From Turbatrix aceti (Eukaryota; Nematoda; Chromadorea; Rhabditida; Panagrolaimidae): a stretch of DNA of 64,000 nucleotides. Below are positions 23,587 through 34,192 of the stretch, one piece after another (positions within the stretch are counted from its first letter, which is position 1; every line of letters starts with the position of its first letter). The stretch covers positions 3,124,718 through 3,188,717 of the forward strand of contig OZ017768.1 in assembly GCA_963969345.1 (NCBI GenBank), read 5' to 3'. The notes beneath the pieces were generated by a model. That model was not told where the DNA came from, ran no database searches, and saw only the letters and a list, made by a program, of their open reading frames with translations. Both the position numbers and the translations under genes were made by a program.

Positions 23587-24443
23587 ATGGACAAGGTTGC
23601 TATGGCTCTTGGTGAGTTTTTTTGGCTTTTTTCTTTCGAAAGTTTTTTACATCACATGTTTTGTTTTTCAGATGATGTTATCAAGGCTGATAAGAAGCCC
23701 CGCGGTGGACCCAAAGGCAAAGGACGCAAGAACAACGCTGGCAAGAAGGTAACTTTGCTTTTATTTTGTCCATCACAATTTTTACTGTGGTGATTTGTTT
23801 TCAGGGCGCAAACAAGCCCAAAGCAGCTGCCGCGAAAGCGAAAGCTCAGCCTTCGACCGCAAAGCTTGTTCAAAAGCTGGTCAAGAAAGCTCTTGCTCAG
23901 AATGGCGTTACGTCCCCTGCCCGTCCCCGAAACAACCGCACCAAGCCGAAGCCTGGACCTTCCCGTGGTACCATCGTCAGGAAAGTTGTGCGCAAGATCG
24001 TAAGTTACTTTTTTCTTTGTTTTTTGGATGTTTTATTGATTGCATTTTTTCCAGGTGACTACTCCATCCGGTGGTCGTCGCAACCTCGGTATCAGTCAAC
24101 GATCGCGCGTGATTCGTCGTCGCCCGGTAACTCAGTCTCCCCAAACGTAAGTTGACAAACAAAAATGCACCCAGCTTCCGGAATAACCAGTTTTTTTTGC
24201 TTTTTCAGTGTGGTTCGCGAGATTCGTTACGTTCAAGCCCCTCAGCCTCGCCGGCGTGTACTGACTCAGCAGCCGCGCGTGATCTACCAACAAGCCCCGG
24301 CTCCTCGTCGTCAACTTCAGCAGCGACCCGTTCGACGGGTTGTCTACGTCGATGCTCCCCAACAGAGCCGTGGCGGTCGCCGAAACGATCCTTTCTACGA
24401 ACCACAAAACTTCCTCCAACGCGTGCCGTCGAACCGGTACTGA
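23587..24443 (+). CDS. UAP56-binding-motif basic protein, mRNA export adaptor-like
   Basis: Five exons join in phase: 23587-23611, 23672-23748, 23805-23999, 24055-24146 and 24209-24443. They give 207 residues. The first residues, MDKVAMALDDVIKADKK, closely match the UAP56-binding motif at the N-terminus of ALYREF (MADKMDMSLDDIIKLN). That motif is also found in UIF and other adaptors that load TREX onto mRNA. The rest is very basic, rich in Lys/Ala, then Arg, Pro and Gln (RRVLTQQPRVIYQQAPAPRR). No RRM is visible, so it is not a standard ALY/REF; UIF- or CHTOP-like adaptors or a lineage-specific protein are the alternatives. A chromatin-bound basic protein cannot be excluded. Confidence 0.72.
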
Positions 24444-25602
24444 GTGATCGTTTGGTCCTGACTTTGCGATCCATGCCCGACGGACGTATTGGGAGCCAGT
24501 TCTACCGAACCCTCTACGTCGATTCCTGATCTATTTTGCCTCCTTTTTCAATCAATCTTTTGTATCGTATACTTGGAGTAATAATTCGTTTATTATCATG
24601 CTTTTGAATGTCCGACTTCCTTTTGTTCATTGATGATGTATATAAAATTACTGCGGTAATGGTTTGGATTGGATTTCGGGAACAGCTGTTGTGGGGGGGC
24701 GTATGAGGTTTCGGTGTGTTATAAACTGCAGAAAATATTGCAATCGATCGTAATCTTTTGAACAAAGAACATTTGGAAACGTTTGATCTAAATTTGCATA
24801 AAAAACAGAGTTGTTTCAAAGAGCGCGAGAAATTTTTAAAATGAGCTGAAAACGATCCTCAGATTACAGCGGTCATATATATTAGGCTCTGAGCAAGCAC
24901 AATATTATCAGCACGCGTATGTACAAGCGGAAGAGCACTACTCCGACCACTTTGCCATCCGTGGTCAAAGAAGAAGGCGTCACGGACACTGTTTTACCAC
25001 CAAAACGTGAACGAACTCAATGCTGAGGCTTTTATGACCAAGAAAATCCGTTGATCCGTTGCTTGCCAAGTTGCATACCATTCTGCCGTTGACCTTCGAC
25101 ATGTGCCAAGATCTTGACTTTTAATTTATTTTGTGTTGTGATATGTTGTTACAAATATAAACGATGATTAATATTGTAAGCTTGAAATATGTATGTGTGC
25201 ATCAACAGAAAAGGTGCGCTTCAGGTGGTGTTTGCTTGCAAAAAGGCCTAAATTTTACGAACGCATATATGTATGTAAAACAAACAATATGGGCAATGGG
25301 GGTTAAACCCCTGCATCTGCTTTGCTTTGTGCGTTCAACAATCGATCCTAATCGAGTTGTCCATTCTTCGTTAATTGTCATAATTTATTCAAATACCGCG
25401 CCAGCAGGCCCCCCTGTAAGGCATTTTCACACATCCCGCGAACATGGGTGCCATAAATGGAAGAGCAAAACTTTCCTGGCGTCTGTTCGATAGGTAGGTG
25501 GAGTCACCTGTACCTGCTTATTGCCTGCTCGTCATCGCATTGTTGCTTGCCACTTTGAAAAAAGTACTTTTCGTAGCTATACGCATTATTTACCGTTCAA
25601 AA
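24444..25602. other. Intergenic region with possible gene relic
   Basis: At 24919-25026 a 35-codon frame with good codon use (MYKRKSTTPTT...) is followed after a frame change by LLAKLHTILPLTFDMCQDLD ending at a TAA near 25124. The order basic N-terminus then hydrophobic helix loosely recalls the next gene, so this may be a decayed relative. The rest shows no gene. Confidence 0.3.
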
Positions 25603-26889
25603 ATGTCGTCCAACAGGAAGCGTGTTTCTTCACCGGTTAAGAACATGCAACTTTCCAAGCGCGCTCGTCTGTCTCACCTCCCCGCAATTCCCCGACCCGT
25701 ATGCAAAGCGCCATTCGACGTAGACCTCGAGGGCTTTGACTACGGTTTCAGCCGAAACCTGGTCCGAGTTGCCCCCTGGTTGGTGCTTCATAAGATCAAA
25801 GAAACCCAGCCTCTGGACCACCTCGTCAAGCTGCAACGGGGGTATATTGTCGAGGAAGTAAACTTCTACCCCCCGGTCGATGAAGATCTGACCCCCAATT
25901 TCTCTATCCGGCATGATCTCAATCTGTCGGCAGAGTTTTTGGCTGACCACGCAGAAGAAATCTTTCCCCAGTCAATTACGATATGCCGTGTAAAAACCGG
26001 GTTCTATCAAATCGGAAAGTTGATGCGAAACTGGTCTCCGGTGAACGTGTACATTCAGAGCTGCGAATTCACCGCCGATGAACTTGCCCAGGTCATTCCA
26101 CCGAAAGGTGTCAAATACCTGGGCATTTCAAACTGTGTGGTCGACAAAGAATTTGATTTCGCGGCTGTGGCAGGTTTGATGGCTAACGCCTCAAAGTTAT
26201 TGTGAGCTTAAATTTTGCGCTAAATAATTTGAAAAATATAAAACACATTGAAATTATTACATATACGATTTTTTATACTTTTATGTTTTTAAATAATTTA
26301 ATAACTTTTTTTTTAAATTAATAATAATTTTGAAAAAAAATAAGTTTAAAAAATAACTAAAAAATAATTTTAATATTTGTAATTTTTTTAATTTTTTTGA
26401 TAATCAATAATAATTATTAATAATTTTTTAACCAAAAAATAGTTTTTTCAATACATTTTTTTCAGATTAAACTGCCGATCCATGAACATGTCCCTTCATA
26501 ACCTGCGGGCTCTGTTCAACGAAGTCGACACCGTGGACCGGCCATCAGATCCTCCGCGATACATCTGCATCGACCACGTCGACACCAAAATAGATGCCAA
26601 AGCTTTTTACGCGATGTTCCCTGTGAGTTTTAAAAAACAAAAGGTTCAAATTTGTACGACAAGAAAATTTTAGTCAAATTGTCCGCCGCAAAGCATCATC
26701 CGGCTCAATTACTACGGCACACAGGCAGACGAGCGACGGACGAAGTTGGAAGAGGAGGGCAACAACTTCACGGATATGCCAGAACCTCCGATCGCCAAAA
26801 AAAACTACACGTTCAACTTAAATGAATTCAAAGTGGTTTACTCAGGAAAAACTCGTTATCCAAAACCTGAGTTGTGCTACGCTGACTAA
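25603..26889 (+). CDS. Unknown 323-residue protein, possibly F-box-associated type
   Basis: Exons 25603-26201, 26466-26622 and 26674-26889 join in phase (acceptors TTTTTCAG and ATTTTAG), with AATAAA at 26898, nine bases past the stop. The N-terminus is basic (SSNRKRVSSPVKNMQLSKRARL). The body alternates polar helices and short strands (VNVYIQSCEFTADEL, VKYLGISNCVV, PPRYICIDHVDTK, IIRLNYYGT). This pattern resembles the degenerate leucine-rich or F-box-associated halves of the large nematode F-box families, but no F-box is recognised. A longer in-frame form starting at 25498 would add a hydrophobic N-terminus (YCLLVIALLLATL); I prefer the shorter start because codon use changes there. Function unknown. 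Confidence 0.7.
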
Positions 26890-27361
26890 TTTTTTGCAAT
26901 AAATTTTGTTTTTCATGTCGGAAAATTGCAACAAGCAAGAAAAAACCATAAAAAATGGTAAAACAACTGCGCACTAATTTATACAGTTTGGTGAAGCGAA
27001 AAAAATGGAGAGCCAAAAATACTGGTAGTTTCGATCATAAACACTATGTTGTGATCGAAACATCAAAAATCTCCAAGCAATATGCGGTCTTTCTTTTCGC
27101 AAGGGACTGAATTTGTGACTCAAAATTCACATTTTTATGTGTGAGCCATGTTTGCTCATTGCTCGCTCTTGCTCAACTCACGAACGTGAGCAGAGCAAGA
27201 GCAGAGGATCTGTGAATAAAAGAGCGCGAGCGGAGGGAGCGCGAAAATTTTAGGAACTCAAAGACCATGAGCAGAGCGAACACGTAAAATTGATTTGCGC
27301 AAAGAGCGCGAGCAGAGCGAGCGCTGAAAATTGCCGAATTGAACAACTCTGATAAAAAAAA
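26890..27361. repeat. GAGCAGAGCGAGCGC-type degenerate repeat in gene-free DNA
   Basis: Between 27160 and 27330 the words GAGCAGAGC, GAGCGCGAG and GCTCGC recur in loose tandem. No gene is seen from the AATAAA at 26898 to the MITE copy at 27362. Confidence 0.5.
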
Positions 27362-27777
27362 ACATAAAATGGTTTCTGGATGAGTTACGCTTGCCGAATA
27401 TCGCGTTTTTGCTGTTTTTGACGATTTTTGGCACGTTATGGCTAAAAAAAACTACGAAATTTCCAAAGCCAGGGTAAACATTGATCAACGAGATTTTTGA
27501 TAAAGAATTCGGGGAAAATAAAAATATAGTGCCATCACCTTGAAAAATGCCGAAACAAATGTTGCCAGTTTGAAACTTTTTTAAACACGATTTTCGGCAT
27601 TTTTTAATGTGATAACTCAATAATTTTATATTTTTCTCGGATTTCCCATCAAAAATCCCGTCGATCAATATCTACCCCGGCTTTGGAAATGCAGTAGTTT
27701 TTTAGTTACAACGTCCCAAAAATTATCAAAAATGCCGAAAATACGATTTCCGGCAAGCGCAACTCTGCCAGGCCATC
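27362..27777. mobile_element. Palindromic MITE-like element, copy A
   Basis: The arms are near-inverse of each other. GACGATTTTTGGCACGTTAT, then AAAGCCAGGGTAAACATTGATC on the left, are mirrored by GATCAATATCTACCCCGGCTTT on the right. The centre carries ATGCCGAAACAAATGTTGCC and CGATTTTCGGCATTTTTTAA. There is no coding capacity. The ends are decayed relative to copy C. Confidence 0.75.
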
Positions 27778-27927
27778 CATATTTAGATGAATTTTGCGAT
27801 AAAAATGTTTCGTGCTGATGGAATTAGCATAGCATATACTTACTGACTATTTAACGATGTTGCGACCCCAAAATAAACAGTCTTTTATCTGCTTCCGACG
27901 TCGCTTATCGCTCGCCCATCAGTTTGG

Positions 27928-28001
27928 TGACGAGAGTGGGATTCGAACCCCCGCCTCCGAAGAGACTGGTGCAGACGCCGTCAAACCCCACCACTCTCCC
28001 C
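27928..28001 (-). pseudogene. Class II tRNA-derived pseudogene (Leu-like)
   Basis: The minus strand has a perfect B-box (GGTTCGAATCC) in a T-arm, a CTC-TTCG-GAG variable arm preceded by CAGTCTC as in tRNA-Leu, and a 7-bp acceptor stem with one mismatch and one wobble. CCA follows at 27925-27927. The total of 74 nt is too short for a class II tRNA because the anticodon stem is lost and the D-arm is altered. It is a tRNA pseudogene or the head of a tRNA-derived SINE. Confidence 0.6.
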
Positions 28002-28047
28002 GAGGCAACCCCCCCCGCCAACCCCTGTCGCAGCCAGCCCGTCACAC

Positions 28048-28326
28048 ATGACGAGGCTCGGCAACGTCATACATGGACGACCGATCCGGCAACCGAAGGC
28101 AATCCTTCGGTTCGATCCGAACGACCCATCAACTTACCTCGTGACCCCCATACTCATCAACAACGATACAAAATTGGACAGCATCCGGCCACACAGGAAC
28201 GCCTACGATGCTTACCTCAAACTTCTGCACATGATGGCAAGCGGCAAGCCACATGGAAACTCCCGCAACATCTTCATCCAGCTTCACAACTTCTTTGTGC
28301 ACACGTGCTTTCATAGTACCTTTTGA
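28048..28326 (+). CDS. Hypothetical 92-residue protein
   Basis: A single open frame with C-ending codon preference like the well-supported genes (AAC, CTC, ATC, CAC, TAC dominate), ending at TGA with AATAAA three bases later (28330-28335). The product is soluble and polar with His/Asn-rich helices (NAYDAYLKLLHMM, FIQLHNFFVH). No domain is recognised. An upstream exon is possible because the ATG lies in ordinary-looking sequence next to the tRNA relic. It may be the last exon of a larger gene. Confidence 0.45.
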   Translation: MTRLGNVIHGRPIRQPKAILRFDPNDPSTYLVTPILINNDTKLDSIRPHRNAYDAYLKLLHMMASGKPHGNSRNIFIQLHNFFVHTCFHSTF

Positions 28327-28488
28327 CGAAATAAATTTTCGCAAGGACGTAAAATGCCCCCGTGAATAGTTTCAATGAACTTCATATATCTGGTAACATG
28401 ATAAATTGATGATTACATAACAATGTACAAACAAAAATTTACTATGTACTGGGTACATAGACTGTGCTTGCGGTGCGACAGCCGCATT

Positions 28489-31400
28489 TCACAGTGAGCT
28501 GCGGTAGGCGACAAACTCAGGACGGGAGTGGATTTCTGCCCGTTCCTGTGCAAGGGTGGGAAAGACGATCCACGAGATCTGGGCTACCTGATCGAGGAAG
28601 TCGATGACTTCGATGACAACCAGGTCGACGAATGTCAGCTTTCTTCCCAGAGGCCGTCCCCTGCGCTGAGCCCGTTTCAGCAAAAGTTCGACGTGCTCGA
28701 CCGCGTTGAACAAACTCGTATCCGTGACGTCTGTCTTGGCCTTTTCGACCAGGATCCTCTCCAATTCGACGTGCAGGGCCCGGGTTGTGTCGTAAACTTC
28801 AGCCCAGTACCTCGCGTCTTCAGGGGACACTCCGAAGAGTTCATCCGACGTCATGGCATTTCTGGTGTTGGCCAGGCGATGGAGAGACGTGAAATACGAG
28901 TTGCACAGTCTCTGCGACTCCTGCCTAACAATGTACGCCGAAACAACGAGATGTAGCCCGCAAGAAGCAGTTATCGTCATGTCCAGCGGACACGGCTTGG
29001 CCGGAGAAGCGTCCAAAAGACATCCTTCCTCGCTCAAAGTCTGCCTGGTCGCGTCCAATTGCAAGCAAAGCGAGTTGAACGCGTTCTGGACAATCTTATC
29101 CGCGTGTGGACACACCATAGTCGGTCCTCTGTCATCCACGACTTCAACAAATCCATCGGCTGTTGAAAGCCCACCAGGACCCGTTGAAGTGTCTCTCGAC
29201 GGAGGTCGTCCACCGCCGACAGTGGAAAGTTGCCCTGGGTGCATGATGAGAGGCGTAGGAACAACAGCGGTACCGTAACCAGCGCCCAAGATACCATCAA
29301 GGGTGCCAAACATGTTTGACTGGTGGGATTGGAGTCCGAGACGTCCGGGATTCTGTAGGAGGCCTGTTGAGAAATTGTTGGGGTTGAAAGAGTTGTCGAT
29401 GCCGACCGGGGGCGGGCCAGAGAGGTTGCGAAGCAGGATGTCGATTGTCATCTGGCCTGCGTCTTCTGGTTGCTGCTGAAAAAAAATCGAATAATCGTGG
29501 GAGAAAACAAAACAAAAAAAACGCATTTTTTAGAAAAAAAAATACGTTTTTTTTTCGATTTTTAGGAGTTTTAGGAAAATTTTCGTTGAAAAACCTATCA
29601 ATTCACTTTTTTTCGTTGCGAGACATTTCTAATACTTTTGAAAACGATCATGGTGAAAGAAAAGCAAAAAACAATTTTTTTTTGATTTTGTACGTAAATT
29701 TTCGTTGTGGGACCTTTCAAAAAATTTTTCGCTTTGAGACATTCGAAATCGTTTTTTTTGTTCTTTTGAACGGTATTTTTCAGTTTTTTGTCCTTTTTTT
29801 ACAAAAAGAAACTCACATGAAACAATCCACCAGACGGAATACTGTTGAGCAATCCGGTAGGCGGCATCGGCGACATGCAATTTTCAAAACCCAGATTCGA
29901 CATCAAATAGAGATCTTGGTTTTTGTTGGCAGTGGGATCGCTGACGTGCTGGGTCGGATGAGCCCAAGAAGTAGTCGGTTCGGATGCCTGGGGCGGTTGC
30001 AGGACCTGAGAATAAATATGCGAGATCTCCAGCAACGATGGCATTTCGGTCGACGTCAGCGTCGGCACCTGGATTCCGCTGGAACTCGCCACTGGATTCA
30101 GAAAATATCCGAGGGCATCACTGGACGACTGCTGCTGCTGGGACGAGGACAGAGGCTGCAGCATGGGAGAGAGAGCGTCTGACTCTACGTCTACCTTCAG
30201 TTCGTAGTCGTCTACGTCAGCATCGTCGACGATGGATACAGAAACGGGGTCTGGGAGACGGATGATGTCGACAATCGATTCTTCCGACGAAGGAGCACCC
30301 AACTCGGATGGAACCGGAATAGTGGGTTTCGGGGAATGAGCAGACGAATGCGAAGACCGACTTCGGGTTCGGGTTTCGGCACGCCGTCGTCGTGTGCCTT
30401 CCCGCTCGCGTTCGAGTCGAAGTTGTCGCTGCTCGGCTGTTTCTTCCGTCCGGCGACGAGCTGCGTACTGGCGACCCTTCTCGAGGCGCTGGGCCTTCTG
30501 ATCGTCGGTTTCGCGGCGAAAAGTCGTCGCTTTGAGGTAGAGACCGGGCTCGTTGTCGTCGACGACGGCGATCGTAATGCACATCGGATCGTCGGAAGCG
30601 TCGATCTGAGCGATCCGGTAGCCGGGGTGTTGGAGGAGGTGCTTGATTTCCTTGTCTTCGCTGAAGATTTTTATCGCGTCGGCCGCGTTGTCCTGAAAAT
30701 GTTGAATTTAGGATAAAAACACGAAAAAAATAACATTTAGGCAAAAAAATAAAAAATAGAAATTTAGGTTTCAAAAAATTGTAAATTTAGGCCAACTCTG
30801 ACCAAATGCACTGGAAAAATCAGCTAAACGCTGTGAAAAACCTCAAAAATATCGTAAAGCATAAAATTTCGGAATTTTCATGTTTACAAAAAAATCAAAA
30901 AAAAATCGTAAACACGAACAAAATAAAAGGTAGTACAATTAAACAATCAACAATGACGTGTAAAAAATTGTAGAACGCGAAATTTAGGCTAAAATAACAG
31001 AATTCGGGCAAAAAAAATTTTACGAAAATTTTTTTAAAACAATTTTTCAATGCAAAAAAACACAAGTGTGACAGTCTGGAAAAGTATCGTAAAACATAAT
31101 GTATAAACAATTTTGGCAAAAAACAGAAATTTAAGAATTCTTACTAAATGCACCGAAAAAATCAACAAAAACGTAAACAAAATGTCCAAAAATATCGTAA
31201 AACCAAAAAAAAACCCACCACAGTGCCGCGGCGCCTGATCGCCGTCCGAATCCTGTTCATTTCGAGTCGATAATTCTTCCTGCTCTCATCCTCCTCCTGC
31301 CTCCGCCGCTTTGCCCGCTCCCGATCCGTAGCAAGCCGGAGCGCGCGCTGCTCGTCGGTTTCCTTGCACCGGCGCTCGGCCTGCGCGATGCGGCACTTCT

Positions 31401-31716
31401 CGCGCCGGGATTTCCGGACATCGTCGCTCTCCAGCTTCCTCCGTTCACGAGCTCGGAGCTTATCCCGCTCGCGCTTCATCGCCCGGCGATCTAGCGACGC
31501 TCCCGGGCTCAGGGATGAAGAGGAGGCGACATTTTGTCGATCAGAATCATCTATAATCCAATCTCAGTGGTCAAATGTCCGTCAGATAATTCAACTTACC
31601 CGAAGAAGTAGAATCCAGTGGCATAGAATCACGCACGGAAGGCGATTGGCTGACAAATGAAATGGCAAATCATTGAAAGAGAGATTTTGGCATGTGACTC
31701 ACAAAAGTTGACGCAT
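28489..31716 (-). CDS. STPR-repeat putative DNA-binding protein
   Basis: Five exons join in phase: 31716-31703, 31649-31600, 31550-31219, 30692-29817 and 29475-28489. They give 752 residues. Two Arg/Glu-rich blocks (about residues 60-130 and 190-240) contain the repeat RRCKETDEQRALRLATDRER and its relatives RRTEETAEQRQLRLERER and RRETDDQKAQRLEKGR. This is the 23-residue STPR repeat known from silkworm FMBP-1 and ZNF821, a DNA-binding helical repeat. Between the blocks lies a short folded segment (YRIAQIDASDDPMCITIAVVDD). A long Ser/Pro/Gln-rich region and a mostly helical C-terminal domain (ALHVELERILVEKAK, LTFVDLVVIEVIDFLDQVAQ) follow. A nuclear transcription factor is inferred. It is divergent from eIF2B-alpha, with the start codons 208 bp apart. 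Confidence 0.78.
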
Positions 31717-31924
31717 CTTGAACCCAATCAACGTCGACGATGTTTTTATTCGTGCCAGGAGTCGTGTACGCGTTGTTTTACGCATTTTGACATTTTTTGA
31801 CGCTTTTTCGCAGCTGCTAGCCCATTTTTTATCCCTGCGGCGTGTCGTGTATTTTTATCTGTCGGGTTTTTTTGTTATTTGCCAAATGGTTGGTGGCCAA
31901 ATCGACATGGAATTATTTTCAGGC
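31717..31924. promoter_or_regulatory. Divergent promoter: STPR gene and eIF2B-alpha
   Basis: 208 bp between opposite start codons. On the plus strand GAATTATTTTCAG ends at 31922, two bases before the eIF2B-alpha ATG, so the 5'UTR is probably spliced or leader-spliced there. Confidence 0.5.
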
Positions 31925-33604
31925 ATGCCACAGGCAGCATCGGTGCCGCAGTCGCCTGCGAAGAAGCGCATCGCTTTTGATGCCAAAACGACATTCGAGG
32001 AAATGATCAAGATTTCGTCCGACAAGTCTACCGGCCTCGCTGCCATCGAAACTCTCATGCAATGCCTGAAGCAGAGTCAATGTGGGTTTTTGGGTTTTGT
32101 AGAGATTTTTTGGGGCGTTTCGATAGGTTTTATGCTTTTTTGCATCCAAGTATTTGTTTTTAACTGTGTAGGGCATAGTTTTTATTCCTTTTGGTTTATT
32201 TTAACGCCACCAGATTCTTTTCAGCCCAAACAGTCATCGGCCTGACCGCGGAGCTCCACGAAGCCAGGGACTCGATGCTGGCCACGGATTACAGCTCCGT
32301 CTCCCTAACGAGTGCCTCCGAGCTCTTTTTCCGCTTCATATCCTTGGTTCACCAGGAAACGGATCATCAAGACATGGAGGTCGTCAAGAGGGAATTCTTG
32401 ACCCGAGGAAAGACATTTGTCGAGCGCATTCGGCGGTCTCGGTCTTTCATCGCTGAATCTTTCAGACCCTTCATTCGGGGCAATTTTGTGAGTTTTTTAC
32501 AGAGAACATTAAAAATTTTTTTTTTTAAATTAGCTTTTACGATCAGAAGTTTTTACCGTAAAATGTAGTTACATGAGGCACGATCTGACAGAGTTACGCT
32601 TGCCTGAACTCGTGTTTTTGACGATTTATGACATTTTGTAGCACAAAAATGCGGCATTTCCAAAGCCAGGGTACACATTGATCGACGTGATTTTTGATGG
32701 AGAATCCGAGAAAAATACAAAGATTTAGGGTATCACCTTAAAAAATGCCGAAACAAATGTTGCCGTTGTGACACTTTTTTAAATATGATTTTGGGCATTT
32801 TTCAAGGTGATTACCCTATATTTTTATATTTTTCTCGAGTTCTCTATCAAAAATTACCTCAATCAATATGTTCTCCAGCTTTGGAAATGCCGTAGTTTTT
32901 TTAGCTCCAACGTGCCAAAAATTGGCAAAAACACGATTTCTGGCATTACGCTTGCAAGCGTAACTCTGGCAGATCATTTTCAGGCTCGAAAGGTTTTTTT
33001 TGAAAAATTTCAAAATTGTTCTATGATCAAATCGCACCTCGTTTATTTGCCAACCCGTTTTCAGAAAGTCCTAATGCACTCCTACAGCAAGGTAGCCCTA
33101 GGCGCGCTGCTCGACGCCCGAGACCGAGGCCTAAACTTCCACGTCTACATCACCGAAAGCCAACCCGACAATTCAGGTCGTCTGATGTACGAAAAACTGC
33201 AGGAGAGCCACATCGCGACAACCCTCATCCTGGACTCTGCCGTGGGCTACATCATGGAGCAGATCGATATCGTGATCTTCGGCGCCGAAGGCGTCATGGA
33301 GACGGGTGGCATCATCAACAAGATCGGATCGCTGAGCATCGCCATCTGCGCGAAAGCCATGAACAAGCCGGTCTACGTCATGGCCGAGAGCATCAAATTC
33401 GTCAAGGAATACCCCCTTAATCAGGCTGATATCCCTGACGAATTCAAGTATCGCTACAGTACCCGACAATCGCATGACGACCTCGAACACGAACACCCCC
33501 TCATCGACTACACCCCACCCCAGTACATCAACCTTCTCATCACCGATCTCGGTATCTTTACGCCCGCTGCCGTTGGCGATGAACTCATCAAGCTCTACAC
33601 CTGA
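31925..33604 (+). CDS. EIF2B1: Translation initiation factor eIF2B subunit alpha
   Basis: Exons 31925-32081, 32225-32487 and 33065-33604 join in phase to 319 residues (human 305). It is the regulatory alpha subunit of the guanine-nucleotide exchange factor for eIF2, which senses phosphorylated eIF2-alpha. The family core is plain: SASELFFRFISL, then ITESQPDNSGRLMYEKL, VGYIMEQIDIVIFGAEGVMETGGIINKIG, FKYRYST and the C-terminal LITDLGIFTPAAVGDELIKLYT. A longer upstream frame exists but crosses the acceptor at 31910-31922, so the ATG just after it is chosen. Intron 2 (577 bp) is almost filled by a palindromic MITE copy. AATAAA lies at 33681. KDM1B follows on the same strand. Confidence 0.95.
32545..32990. 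mobile_element. Palindromic MITE-like element, copy B (eIF2B-alpha intron 2)
   Basis: The same arms and centre as copy A. It begins near TTTACCGTAAAATGTAG, has AAAGCCAGGGTACACATTGATC and GATCAATATGTTCTCCAGCTTTGG in mirrored positions, and ends near CTCTGGCAGATCATTTTCAG. It lies wholly inside an intron. Confidence 0.8.
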
Positions 33605-33680
33605 GGCTTCTGGTTGGACCGGCGTGGAGGGGTGATGGGTTTTTGTTACTTTTTTTCGGGGTACTTAAATAATATTAACT

Positions 33681-33686
33681 AATAAA
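33681..33686 (+). terminator. AATAAA poly(A) signal of eIF2B-alpha
   Basis: AATAAA lies 77 bases past the eIF2B-alpha stop. The next gene's putative acceptor is about 500 bp further on. Confidence 0.6.
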
Positions 33687-33799
33687 TGGTGGGTTATCGA
33701 TGAAAATGAGAGACTATTGGACGCAGTTTTTGTCTGATTACGATATCTGAATGGGAAGAATGTAGGAAAAACGATACGCGTCGAAAAATGATCGTAAAA

Positions 33800-34152
33800 T
33801 ACGATCGAAAAGTACGGAACCTGAAGTTGGAAAATCTCAACACGAAAAATAAGTTGTTACTGGAAACGATCAAAAATTTTTACGAATACGATTTTCAAAG
33901 CAAGAGTACAGTACTTGAAAACAGTCGTGGTGGGATTTTTTTTAAGGGAGAAAATAAATTTCGTTGTGTGACCTTTCAATTCTTTTTTTTCTCGTTACGG
34001 TACATTTCAAATCGTATCTTTTATCGAAGAATTACCGCAAATTACGATCGAAAAGTACGGAACCCTGAACTTGAAAAATCCCGACACGAAATATAAGATG
34101 TTATCGAAAACGATCAAAAATACGATTTTCAAAGCAGAAGTACAGTATTTTG
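33800..34152 (+). repeat. Two direct copies of a ~115-bp sequence
   Basis: Positions 33800-33917 and 34043-34152 share TACGATCGAAAAGTACGGAA, then aligned GAAAATC-CGACACGAAA, GATCAAAAAT and TACGATTTTCAAAGCA. They lie about 243 bp apart in the eIF2B-alpha/KDM1B spacer. Confidence 0.7.
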
Positions 34153-34192
34153 AGTATCAAGTTTCGCAAAGAAAACAGTTTTCAGACAAGTA

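Noticed and set aside
27928..28001. Functional tRNA-Leu gene
   Set aside because: No anticodon stem-loop can be formed and the length is too short for a class II tRNA.
29445..30182. 245-residue plus-strand frame opposite the STPR gene
   Set aside because: It crosses a minus-strand intron and its composition is biased; the minus-strand exons have matching phases and repeat motifs.
34043..34152. Possible CRISPR-like or long tandem array in the eIF2B-alpha/KDM1B spacer
   Set aside because: Only two diverged copies without regular spacers, in a eukaryotic genome; listed as a plain direct repeat.
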